From positions 1 to 23,359 of IMG/VR virus record IMGVR_UViG_3300005337_000049: 23,359 nt of DNA; one strand, written 5' to 3'. The notes under the pieces are model-generated. The model saw only the letters and a program-made list of their open reading frames with translations, was not told the DNA's origin and did not search any database. Positions 15,669 through 21,255 of the stretch are shown piece by piece. The stretch is from a virus. Position numbers and translations under genes: made by a program. The stretch's first letter is position 1; the number at the start of each line of letters is the position of its first letter.

Positions 15669-15839
15669 TCAGCCGCGGTACCAGCCCCTGGGACTGGTCC
15701 AGCGGGTGGTCCGGTCCGAGACGACGGACCAGGCCAGGGTTGCGATGAGGGCTCCGACGACCAGCCACCAGAAGCCGGCCGAAATCCCGACGGCGAAAGC
15801 GACGAAGACCGCGAGCCCGGTACCAGTTATCAGCCTCAT
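15669..15839 (-). CDS. Small membrane protein, Spd-like position
   Basis: This 56-residue protein starts at ATG 15839 (MRLITGTGLAVFVAF) and ends 17 bases before the DUF2637 gene. Two adjoining hydrophobic segments (residues ~6-22 and 24-41) are followed by a basic tail (DRTTRWTSPRGWYRG). No Shine-Dalgarno sequence is visible, and the operator/promoter 5 region ends close to the start, so the message may be leaderless. Short membrane proteins of this size accompany Spd and Tra genes in Streptomyces plasmids; the similarity is in layout only. Confidence 0.6.
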   Translation of the reverse strand: MRLITGTGLAVFVAFAVGISAGFWWLVVGALIATLAWSVVSDRTTRWTSPRGWYRG

Positions 15840-15845
15840 GGGACC

Positions 15846-15880
15846 AGGGTAGTACCGGACCCCCAAAATGGGGGAGAGAC
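15846..15880 (-). promoter_or_regulatory. Promoter/operator palindrome 5 (transfer-like unit)
   Basis: Read on the minus strand: GTCTCT (15880-15875), CCCCC, ATTTT, GGGGG (15874-15860), then TACTAC or TACCCT (about 15854-15846) as candidate -10. The -10 is less clear than in other copies. It lies back to back with operator 6 and would start transcription near the ATG at 15839. Confidence 0.65.
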
Positions 15881-15930
15881 TGGCCGCTGAGACCTTGCTG
15901 AGAATCGGGGACCGGTCCGGACCGGTCCGA

Positions 15931-15959
15931 TTGACACCCCCCATTTTGGGGGGTACGAT
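15931..15959 (+). promoter_or_regulatory. Consensus promoter with operator palindrome 6
   Basis: TTGACA (15931-15936), CCCCCC, ATTTT, GGGGGG (15937-15953), TACGAT (15954-15959). The palindrome is exactly the 17-bp spacer. Just upstream, ACCGGTCCGG is followed by ACCGGTCCGA, a tandem palindromic pair (15911-15930). Transcription would start near 15966, ahead of the gene at 16006. Confidence 0.9.
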
Positions 15960-16005
15960 CGGTGAAGTCAAGCAGTACCGGACCACCAACCCGGAGGACC
16001 AGACC

Positions 16006-16506
16006 ATGACCGACGGCGGACCGCGCAGGCCCGACGAGAGCGAGCGGGACTACATGAAGCGACTCGCGGAGCACCTGGCGGAAATCGAGAAGAACCGCAG
16101 GCGAATCAAGCGCGGAGATCCGAGGGCGGATCTGTCCGGCGATATCGCGGCGGTGCACGCGGATGACCAGCTCCTGGACAACCTCGGGGCTGGCGGCAAG
16201 GGCAAGGGTGACGACCTCTCCCAGCTGCTGGGTGCGTGGAACAAGGACATCAACTCCGAGCCGCTGGCACCGTTCCTGGACAAGGACTCAGCGGCCGACC
16301 TGGTGAAGTTCCAGGCGTCCAAGAACCCGAAGCTGCGCAAGAAGCTGGCCAAGAAGAACAAGACGAAGTGGAAGGAGGCGGCCAAGAAGAACAAGAAGAG
16401 CAAGGGGTGCGCCGTGATCGCGGTCGCGCTGCTCGGGGCTGGCGGGGGCGCGCTCTACGGCCTGTTCGAGGCGGGCCGGACGATCGTCTCCGCACTCGGC
16501 TACTGA
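16006..16506 (+). CDS. Basic membrane-anchored protein, unknown
   Basis: ATG 16006 has GGAGG ten bases upstream; 166 residues. An N-terminal charged coiled segment (SERDYMKRLAEHLAEIEKN) is followed by a Gly/Lys linker, a middle helix and a very lysine-rich stretch (KKLAKKNKTKWKEAAKKNKK, residues ~113-132). One membrane segment at ~134-152 (AVIAVALLGAGGGALYG) closes the protein. The positive patch next to the membrane suggests DNA or phospholipid contact on the inner face. It is transcribed divergently from the transfer-like genes, so it may belong with them. Family not recognised. Confidence 0.6.
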   Translation: MTDGGPRRPDESERDYMKRLAEHLAEIEKNRRRIKRGDPRADLSGDIAAVHADDQLLDNLGAGGKGKGDDLSQLLGAWNKDINSEPLAPFLDKDSAADLVKFQASKNPKLRKKLAKKNKTKWKEAAKKNKKSKGCAVIAVALLGAGGGALYGLFEAGRTIVSALGY

Positions 16507-16508
16507 TC

Positions 16509-16546
16509 ACCAGCGGGCCGCCTGCCTCCCTGGGCGGCCCGCTGGT
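16509..16546 (+). terminator. Hairpin terminator after the 16006 gene
   Basis: ACCAGCGGGCCGCC (16509-16522) pairs perfectly with GGCGGCCCGCTGGT (16533-16546) around a 10-base loop, a 14-bp stem directly after the TGA. A T-run (CTTTTTG) follows only 16 bases later, so it is a strong hairpin with a displaced U-tract. Confidence 0.8.
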
Positions 16547-16577
16547 CCACGTTTCGTCCACTTTTTGTCCACGTCCC
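16545..16577. repeat. Three 11-bp phased direct repeats starting GTCCAC
   Basis: GTCCACGTTTC, GTCCACTTTTT and GTCCACGTCCC follow each other at 16545, 16556 and 16567 with an exact 11-base period, one helical turn. They overlap the end of the terminator stem and lie about 80 bases upstream of promoter 7. Iteron-like protein binding is possible. No gene lies between 16507 and 16713. Confidence 0.6.
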
Positions 16578-16648
16578 GCGCCGACTGGAGCCGCGCCGGT
16601 GCTGCCTGACCCATCCGGGTGAGTTTCCACCGGTGACAGGTAGAACCA

Positions 16649-16677
16649 TTGACACCCCCCAAAATGGGGGGCATGAT
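16649..16677 (+). promoter_or_regulatory. Consensus promoter with operator palindrome 7
   Basis: TTGACA (16649-16654), CCCCCC, AAAAT, GGGGGG (16655-16671), CATGAT (16672-16677). As in copy 6, the palindrome is exactly the 17-bp spacer. It drives the genes at 16714, 16988 and 18031. Confidence 0.9.
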
Positions 16678-16713
16678 GGTCCTATCACCAACCGAGCAGC
16701 CCCGGAGGACCAG

Positions 16714-16899
16714 ATGCTCAGCCGACGCGAAACCCTCATCCTGACCGCCGCCACCTGTGACGAACAGGATGCCTGGGCTGACCTGACCGTCGCCTTCGGC
16801 TGGCTGGTCCCGACCGCGGAAATCGCCCAGAACGTGCTCTGCTACCGCGAGATTAACGCGGGCGACGCGGACGGAACGGTCGGCTACGTCCTTCACTGA
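16714..16899 (+). CDS. 61-residue protein, unknown
   Basis: ATG 16714 follows CGGAGGACCAG; a longer frame upstream would overlap the promoter and is not used. The product (MLSRRETLILTAATCDEQDA, then GWLVPTAEIAQNVLCYREIN) seems to be two helices and a short strand. It is the first gene of the unit with the DUF932 protein, 88 bases ahead of it. That gap holds three small hairpins. No family recognised. Confidence 0.55.
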   Translation: MLSRRETLILTAATCDEQDAWADLTVAFGWLVPTAEIAQNVLCYREINAGDADGTVGYVLH

Positions 16900-16909
16900 C
16901 TGGGTCGAA

Positions 16910-16960
16910 ACGCCGAGAGGCGTCCGGGGGATCGAGACCCCGCTGAGGATGGCCCCATCC
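16910..16960 (+). promoter_or_regulatory. Three consecutive hairpins in the leader of the DUF932 gene
   Basis: ACGCC (16910-16914) and GGCGT (16919-16923) enclose the GNRA-type tetraloop GAGA. CGGGG (16925-16929) pairs with CCCCG (16938-16942). GGATG (16947-16951) pairs with CATCC (16956-16960). The Shine-Dalgarno CGGAGG follows at about 16976. The array may stabilise or regulate the message; it does not resemble a tRNA. Confidence 0.45.
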
Positions 16961-16987
16961 ACTGATCACCGAGCACGGAGGATCACC

Positions 16988-18028
16988 ATGCACGAGTTCG
17001 AGTCCGGTTTCGCGGTCCGTGAGCCGAGCTGGCACGGTCTGGAGAAGCTGGTCGCCGAAGAGGACCGGCCGATGAACTGGGAGGACGCCCGCAAGGTGGC
17101 CGGCTTGACCTGGGACTGGATCGAGCAGCCGCTGTATCAGCAGATGATCACCGTGGGCGAGGATGGCGAGCCCGTCGTCTCCTACCGCGAGGTCCCGAAC
17201 CATCGCATCGTGGCCCGCACTGACACTGGCGCCGTTGTCCACACCCAGCGCGAGACCCGCACGATCATCACGATCAAGGACATGGGCGAGATCGCCCACG
17301 CGATCACCGAGCAGACTCGCCTCCCGATCGAGACCATGGGCTCCGTCCGCGAGGGCCGCTCGATCTACGGCCTGGCCGTCCTGGGCGAGGATCGGCACAT
17401 CGGCAACGATCCGTCGGCGACGCGCCCGTACCTCGGGGTCGTGTGCCACGCGGACGGTAAGGGCGGAGCGCGGGCCTACCCGACCTCGATCCGGATCGTC
17501 TGCTGGAACACTCTTTCCGCCGCCGACGCCCGCGCGGACCAGGAGAACACCGTGGCCACCTTCGCCCATCGGGGCGACTGGAAGGACCGCATCGAGGAGG
17601 CCCGGAAGGCGATCTTCGGCGCCCGCCGCGCCTTCGACAAGTGGACCCGGATCGGCGAGGAACTCCAGAAGGTCCTGGTGGACGATGTCCAGGCGGAGGA
17701 CTTCGTGCGCGAGCTGATCCCGGCGCCGAAGAACAAGGAGTTCGTCTCGGAGCGCGTCATGCGCAACATCGAGGGCGAGCGCTCGAAGGTCCGCGGTGCG
17801 TTGTCCAGCCGGACCAGCGAGGGGATCGAGGGCTCCGCGTACTGGCTGGTTCAGGGGGCGGCGGAGTACTTCGACCACCTGCGCAAGTTCAAGAACCAGG
17901 AGACCTACGTGGCCCGGACCCTGGTGGACGTGAACGTGGCCAAGGGCCTGGCAACGAAGATCGCCCTGGACATTGCCGGCGCGGACGACCTCTTCGGCCG
18001 GATCTCCGCCGACCTGGTGGACGCCTGA
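16988..18028 (+). CDS. DUF932 family protein
   Basis: ATG 16988 follows CGGAGGATCACC; 346 residues. The N-terminus MHEFESGFAVREPSWHGLEK is the hallmark of the DUF932 / plasmid-like protein family, followed by DRPMNWEDARKVAGL, PNHRIVARTDTG and IVCWNTL at about 175. These proteins are common on plasmids and large phages; a DNA-maintenance or recombination-related role has been suggested but not settled. The C-terminal half is helical with charged segments. It is the main gene of the unit driven by operator 7 and is followed after two bases by a 59-residue gene. Confidence 0.8.
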   Translation: MHEFESGFAVREPSWHGLEKLVAEEDRPMNWEDARKVAGLTWDWIEQPLYQQMITVGEDGEPVVSYREVPNHRIVARTDTGAVVHTQRETRTIITIKDMGEIAHAITEQTRLPIETMGSVREGRSIYGLAVLGEDRHIGNDPSATRPYLGVVCHADGKGGARAYPTSIRIVCWNTLSAADARADQENTVATFAHRGDWKDRIEEARKAIFGARRAFDKWTRIGEELQKVLVDDVQAEDFVRELIPAPKNKEFVSERVMRNIEGERSKVRGALSSRTSEGIEGSAYWLVQGAAEYFDHLRKFKNQETYVARTLVDVNVAKGLATKIALDIAGADDLFGRISADLVDA

Positions 18029-18030
18029 TC

Positions 18031-18210
18031 ATGTACGCCGTGATCGGTACGGCACCGACCGTCGACACCACGACGGCGGTCGGTCCGTACCGGACCGTAG
18101 AGAAGGCCCTGGCGGTGAGCAGCGACCTGGAGGCGTTGGGCTACAACGCGGAGATCGTGCCACTGCTGAAGCTGTCCGACCTGGAGCCTGTGGCCACCTG
18201 GGAGGACTGA
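18031..18210 (+). CDS. 59-residue single-domain protein (VGP..T..A family)
   Basis: ATG 18031 sits two bases after the DUF932 stop in the context TGATCATG with a weak ribosome site, so it is probably coupled. The product has an opening strand MYAVIGTAP, VGPYRTVEKALAVSSDLEAL as helix, then a strand IVPLLKLS. The same pattern (VGPF, T, helix, PL.SP) forms the N-terminus of the protein at 22344. It resembles small proteins in which strand-helix-strand folds form a ferredoxin-like half. Function unknown. The terminator begins three bases after its TGA. Confidence 0.6.
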   Translation: MYAVIGTAPTVDTTTAVGPYRTVEKALAVSSDLEALGYNAEIVPLLKLSDLEPVATWED

Positions 18211-18212
18211 CC

Positions 18213-18251
18213 GGAAGGTCCGAGCCTGCTCCCGTGGGGCTCGGACCTTCC
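18213..18251 (+). terminator. Hairpin terminator after the DUF932 unit
   Basis: GGAAGGTCCGAGCC (18213-18226) pairs perfectly with GGCTCGGACCTTCC (18238-18251), a 14-bp stem with an 11-base loop. The T-tract after it is short (CCCCTTTCTC). It separates this unit from promoter 8, which begins five bases on. Confidence 0.85.
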
Positions 18252-18254
18252 CCC

Positions 18255-18283
18255 TTTCTCTCCCCCCATCTTGGGGGTAAGAT
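18255..18283 (+). promoter_or_regulatory. Promoter with operator palindrome 8
   Basis: TTTCTC (18255-18260), CCCCCC, ATCTT, GGGGG (18262-18277), -10 TAAGAT (18278-18283). Transcription would start near 18290, 30 bases ahead of the GTG at 18320. It drives the string of genes up to 21078. Confidence 0.8.
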
Positions 18284-18319
18284 CGAGGGTACCAACCACC
18301 ACCGAATGGGGAGCCCATC

Positions 18320-18763
18320 GTGGCCAAACCCAAGCATCGCAAGGTAAAGCCCCCGAAGAAGGCGAAGCGTCGGGGCTGGTTCTGGCGAGCCTTCTTCCGT
18401 CACTACTGGCGCCGCACGAAGGCTCGCGTGAAGGGCGCCCTCATCCGGACCGCGGGGCCCAAGGAGATCGCCCGCGCGAGCCAGGACTACGACAAGGACG
18501 GGGCCTACATCCGGCCCGTCATCCAGCCCTACCCGTGGCGGCACTACGTGGCCCCGGATGACCTGGAGCGCTACGCCGCGAGCATCGGCGGCTGGGAGTT
18601 CGAGTTCGAGCTAATGCCCGAGTCCAACGTGGAACTCACGAAGGCGGCCTACGACGCGGCGGCGGAACACTTCGGCCCCTACGTCGATTCCCAGCCGCTG
18701 GACTGGATCGAAGCGATCAACGACCGCGCGGGCGCGGTCCTGCCCAAGAAGATCACCAACTAG
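18320..18763 (+). CDS. Protein with basic N-terminus, unknown
   Basis: GTG 18320 (VAKPKHRKVKPPKKAKRRGW) is preceded by GGGGAG; 147 residues. The first ~40 residues are extremely basic with Trp/Phe (WFWRAFFRHYWRRTKARVKG), suited to nucleic-acid or membrane-surface binding. The rest is mixed alpha/beta with acidic character (LERYAASIGGWEFEFELMPE). No known domain recognised. It is the first gene of the longest small-gene operon; the strong ribosome site AGGAGG for the next cistron starts in its stop region. Confidence 0.6.
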   Translation: MAKPKHRKVKPPKKAKRRGWFWRAFFRHYWRRTKARVKGALIRTAGPKEIARASQDYDKDGAYIRPVIQPYPWRHYVAPDDLERYAASIGGWEFEFELMPESNVELTKAAYDAAAEHFGPYVDSQPLDWIEAINDRAGAVLPKKITN

Positions 18764-18771
18764 GAGGAGCT

Positions 18772-18804
18772 GTGCCCGAGGAGAACGAAAGCGGCGGGCA
18801 ATGA
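18772..18804 (+). CDS. Ten-codon coupled cistron before the WhiB-like gene
   Basis: GTG 18772 follows the best Shine-Dalgarno sequence of the area, AGGAGGAG. It encodes only VPEENESGGQ, and its TGA at 18802-18804 overlaps the ATG at 18801. The WhiB-like gene has no comparable ribosome site of its own at 18801. The likely function is to load ribosomes for coupled translation; a functional peptide is not implied. Confidence 0.4.
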   Translation: MPEENESGGQ

Positions 18805-19214
18805 TCAGGCCCCGGTGGTCCGCTCGATCCGGACGCGGCGGACCGGTGAACTACGAGCAGGCCCAGCGCAAGCGCCCGGACCTGCTCCACGAGATCATGG
18901 CCGGACCGAACCTGCCGGGCGCCGCGTGCGCGACGACGGACCCGGAGATCTGGTTCCCCGAGAAGGGCGGCTCCACGAAGCTCGCCCGAACGATCTGTCG
19001 GGGCGGCGAGTACCACGGTAGGTACATTCCGCCGTGCCCCGTCCGCGCGGCCTGCCTGACTGGCGCCCTGGACCTCCCGAGCACGATCACCCATTACGGC
19101 ACGTGGGCGGGGCACACGGCGCCCCGCCTTCGCCGGATGCGCGAGCTTCGGGACGCCCTGCGCCGGATCGTCTGCCCGCCGGCCGAATCCGAGGGCAAAG
19201 GCGAAGCGGCATGA
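18801..19214 (+). CDS. WhiB-like protein with widened cysteine spacing
   Basis: The frame starts at ATG 18801 (137 residues); GTG 18846 is an alternative start. The WhiB signature is visible: AACATTDPEIWFPEKGGS with Cys43, then Cys66, Cys79-PVRAA-Cys85, and THYGTWAGHTAPRLRRM in place of the usual GVWGG turn and basic helix. WhiB proteins bind a [4Fe-4S] cluster and act with the principal sigma factor at promoters. The usual second-to-third cysteine spacing is CxxC. Here it is Cys66 and Cys79, an insertion of ten residues (GGEYHGRYIP area). Cluster binding may therefore differ. Translation is probably coupled to the ten-codon cistron. A regulatory role on phage or host promoters is inferred. 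Confidence 0.75.
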   Translation: MIRPRWSARSGRGGPVNYEQAQRKRPDLLHEIMAGPNLPGAACATTDPEIWFPEKGGSTKLARTICRGGEYHGRYIPPCPVRAACLTGALDLPSTITHYGTWAGHTAPRLRRMRELRDALRRIVCPPAESEGKGEAA

Positions 19215-19459
19215 GCTGCAAGAAGACCGGACGGTACGGCAGTGAGAAGGCGGCCATGGACGCCGTGGAGCGACTGTGGGCCGCGATCCGGGACGGACGT
19301 TCGGAGTACCGGATGTACACCCCGACCGCCGCCGTCTGGTGCTACGCGCACAAGTGCTGGCACACCACCAGCCGCGACACGAAGCCCAAGGGCCGCGGAA
19401 AGCGCGGCACGCACAAGGGAATGCGCACCAACGACCGTCGATTTAGGAGCAAGCGATGA
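19211..19459 (+). CDS. Small basic Cys/His protein, paralogue-like to 11147
   Basis: ATG 19211 overlaps the WhiB stop (ATGA); 82 residues. It opens MSCKKTGRYGSEKAA, has a helix (MDAVERLWAAIRDG) and closes with WCYAHKCWHTTS, then a basic tail (KGRGKRGTHKGMRTNDRRFR). The Cys-Lys start, helix and closing C-x3-4-(C/H)WHxT motif match the arrangement of the 108-residue protein at 11147. Metal and nucleic-acid binding are plausible. Function unknown. Confidence 0.6.
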   Translation: MSCKKTGRYGSEKAAMDAVERLWAAIRDGRSEYRMYTPTAAVWCYAHKCWHTTSRDTKPKGRGKRGTHKGMRTNDRRFRSKR

Positions 19460-19635
19460 TCAAATGGCTGGCGAGCATGTTCGAGCGCATCCGCACCTAC
19501 GGAGACCGGCGGGTGGCCCGCGCCGTGGAGTGCCCGTCGTGCCGCCACTCCACGGCTGATGCGTCGTCCGACTGCTCTTGCTGGTATCCGGGCTGCCTGT
19601 GCGTCGAGCTTTACGAGACGCGGTACCACTCGTGA
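19456..19635 (+). CDS. 59-residue cysteine-rich protein
   Basis: ATG 19456 overlaps the preceding stop (ATGA), with TTAGGAGCAAG upstream as ribosome site. The first 20 residues are an amphipathic helix (MIKWLASMFERIRTYGDRR). Cysteines follow at 26, 29, 40, 42, 47 and 49 (CPSC, CSC, CLC), a pattern able to bind one or two zinc ions. Its TGA overlaps the GTG of the next gene. No family recognised; overlaps on both sides support translation. Confidence 0.6.
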   Translation: MIKWLASMFERIRTYGDRRVARAVECPSCRHSTADASSDCSCWYPGCLCVELYETRYHS

Positions 19636-19961
19636 GCGGGGTCTGGCTGGACTCCGCTCCCGAGGAGCACCGGTGCCGTCTGCCGTTCCTGGTCCCCTTC
19701 CGTGTTCGGACTGGTGACCGCTGGAAGTGCCGGTGTGGCCGGGTCTGGCGAGTCACCGAGAGCGCGACCGGTCGTGAGTGGAGATGGGAGAACCCGCCGG
19801 GCGAGCTGGAAGGCATGAAGGTCTTCCGACCGGTGACCGATGAGCAGTTGTGGTGCTGGATCAGCCAGGAACTGGATCTTCAGACCCGAGACCAGGACGT
19901 GTGTGCGGAGACCCTGGTGGAGATCATCCGGAAGCACTTCGAGATAGGGAGCAGGCAGTGA
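19632..19961 (+). CDS. Small zinc-ribbon-like protein, unknown
   Basis: GTG 19632 overlaps the preceding stop (GTGA); 109 residues. The N-terminal half has RWKCRCGRVWRVTESATG, one short CxC ribbon-like strand pair, with an earlier Cys in EEHRCRLP. The C-terminal half is helical and acidic (DEQLWCWISQELDLQTRD, ETLVEIIRKHFEIG). It resembles many short actinophage zinc-ribbon proteins. Its TGA overlaps the ATG at 19961. Confidence 0.55.
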   Translation: MSGVWLDSAPEEHRCRLPFLVPFRVRTGDRWKCRCGRVWRVTESATGREWRWENPPGELEGMKVFRPVTDEQLWCWISQELDLQTRDQDVCAETLVEIIRKHFEIGSRQ

Positions 19962-20755
19962 TGGGCGAACGTCCGAAGAGGATCAAGGCACCGGCGCCGG
20001 ACGGCTGGGCGCAGGTGGCCGCCGCCGTGCGCGAGGTGCGGGACCAGATCCGCGAGTCCTTCGGGCCCCGGCTGGAGTACAAGCTGGATGTGTCGGACGC
20101 TGTGAGGGCGCTGGATAAAGTCCGGCCCCTGGTGGTGGAGGCGACACCCGAGGAGATGGCCGACCCGCTCGCGGTGCGCGGTCTGACGAAGGAGGCGCTG
20201 GGGCGCCGGATCCGAGACGACGTGCTGACCTACTGCGGTTTCGTGGACGGCGGCGAGGTGACCGCCGATGGGAGCGCGGACAACGACCTGGCGCACGAAC
20301 GCGCCGACGCCGTGATGGACATGCTTGCGAAGGTGGACGGCCACAGCTACCCGGCCGCGGTCGTCCCGCCTGCCGAAGGCGCCTCGCTTCATGAGCTGCT
20401 GAGCGCCCTCCGGCCGCTGGTCTACCGTGTCGTGAACGCCACCGCCGCCCCAGGCCAGGAGCTGACGGAGAACGTGGACGTGATCATGGCCTTCCTCAAC
20501 CTTGCCCGCGAGCACTCGGACCCGAAGCGGTTGCTACCGCGCGGCGACCGGCTCGGGGGGTGGCTCCCGCCGGGCACGCCCGTAACTCTGCATCTCGGCA
20601 AGGAGGGCGAGAGCGAGTACTCCGGCGTGGTAGAACCGAGCCGGGACATGGTCACTGTCCGGCTGGACGGTTCCGGCGTGGTGACCGACTTCCCTCGGAA
20701 CCGGATCTCGAAGGAGGGCGAGCCGTGGATGCCGCCGAAGCCCACCGACAGCTGA
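19961..20755 (+). CDS. 264-residue helical protein, unknown
   Basis: ATG 19961 overlaps the preceding stop (TGATG) with AGGGAGCAGG upstream. The N-terminal ~190 residues are mostly helical and charged (WAQVAAAVREVRDQIRESFG, LTKEALGRRIRDDVL). The last ~60 residues are a small beta domain (PVTLHLGKEGESEYSGVVEP, VTVRLDGSGVVTDFPRNRI) that resembles an SH3-like or KOW-like barrel. I do not recognise a family. Its 3' end overlaps the next gene by 31 bases. Confidence 0.55.
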   Translation: MGERPKRIKAPAPDGWAQVAAAVREVRDQIRESFGPRLEYKLDVSDAVRALDKVRPLVVEATPEEMADPLAVRGLTKEALGRRIRDDVLTYCGFVDGGEVTADGSADNDLAHERADAVMDMLAKVDGHSYPAAVVPPAEGASLHELLSALRPLVYRVVNATAAPGQELTENVDVIMAFLNLAREHSDPKRLLPRGDRLGGWLPPGTPVTLHLGKEGESEYSGVVEPSRDMVTVRLDGSGVVTDFPRNRISKEGEPWMPPKPTDS

Positions 20756-21078
20756 GCCGAGCGACGGGCGCACCGCCGCGTCCGGACGAACTCGCCCGCC
20801 GGCCAGTGGAGGAGCGCCTGGCCGAACTTCCGGTAGCGAGCCGGGCCACGCATCTCCGGCGGGGCGTCAACGCCATCGCGAGCGCGATGGGCGTGGCCCA
20901 CGACGCACTGGAGGAGTTCGTGGCCGCGGTACGGAAGCTGGCGGATGCCGCCGAAGAGGTCACCAACGACGACGGCCGGGAGATCTGGATGACGGCCGGC
21001 GAGGTCGAGTTGGACCAGTGGACCCAGCGCCTGACCGATGCGACGGCCGCCGTCCGTCGCCAGCTCGGGTCCGGGTAG
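20725..21078 (+). CDS. 117-residue helical protein, unknown
   Basis: GTG 20725 is chosen because AAGGAGG lies seven bases upstream. The longer frame starting at 20560 is rejected, since its first part is a shadow of the previous gene. The product is nearly all helix (ERLAELPVASRATHLRRGVN, HDALEEFVAAVRKLADAAEE) and may form a coiled coil. It closes the operon; the TAG lies directly against operator 9. Confidence 0.55.
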   Translation: MDAAEAHRQLSRATGAPPRPDELARRPVEERLAELPVASRATHLRRGVNAIASAMGVAHDALEEFVAAVRKLADAAEEVTNDDGREIWMTAGEVELDQWTQRLTDATAAVRRQLGSG

Positions 21079-21101
21079 CCCCCACTGTGGGGGGTGTGAT
21101 A
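21079..21101 (+). promoter_or_regulatory. Promoter with operator palindrome 9
   Basis: CCCCC (21079-21083), ACTGT, GGGGGG (21089-21094), then TGTGAT (21095-21100) as -10. The -35 region GGGTAG is poor, so activator dependence is possible. It starts the leader of the endonuclease VII-like gene. Confidence 0.7.
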
Positions 21102-21107
21102 CCTTCG

Positions 21108-21149
21108 ATGTTGTCGGGTCCGGACGCCAACCAGGTGGGCAGCGATTAG
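21108..21149 (+). CDS. Possible 13-residue leaderless leader peptide
   Basis: ATG 21108 lies seven bases after the -10 box and is followed by 13 codons (MLSGPDANQVGSD) and TAG. No Shine-Dalgarno sequence is present, so it would be read from the very start of the transcript. Its last codons run into the first hairpin (5' arm 21131-21138). Whether it is translated is unknown; position is the only evidence. Confidence 0.3.
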   Translation: MLSGPDANQVGSD

Positions 21150-21233
21150 CTACCGTCAGCCACCTGGAGCAACGTCTTATCCCTGACACACGATGGCCCT
21201 TACGTCGCTTCCTTGAAGATGACGTGGAGGGCC
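21131..21233 (+). promoter_or_regulatory. Structured leader RNA with two hairpins
   Basis: Hairpin 1: CCAGGTGG (21131-21138) with CCACCTGG (21160-21167). Hairpin 2: GGCCCT (21195-21200) with AGGGCC (21228-21233), ACGTC (21202-21206) with GACGT (21221-21225), and CTTC with GAAG inside (21208-21218), a nearly continuous 15-bp stem. CACCT of hairpin 1 is also complementary to AGGTG of the ribosome site (21248-21252), which would allow an alternative, closed state. Confidence 0.5.
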
Positions 21234-21255
21234 TTCGTTGTATCTGGAGGTGATC

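Noticed and set aside
16925-16942. tRNA-like T arm CGGGGGATCGAGACCCCG
   Set aside because: No acceptor, D or anticodon arms fit around it; better read as one of three leader hairpins.
7726-18946. GACCCGGA, the TRS octamer of Streptomyces TraB proteins, at 7726, 8220, 17644 and 18939
   Set aside because: Scattered single copies within coding DNA encoding Asp-Pro-Asp/Glu and similar; no cluster near the translocase gene.
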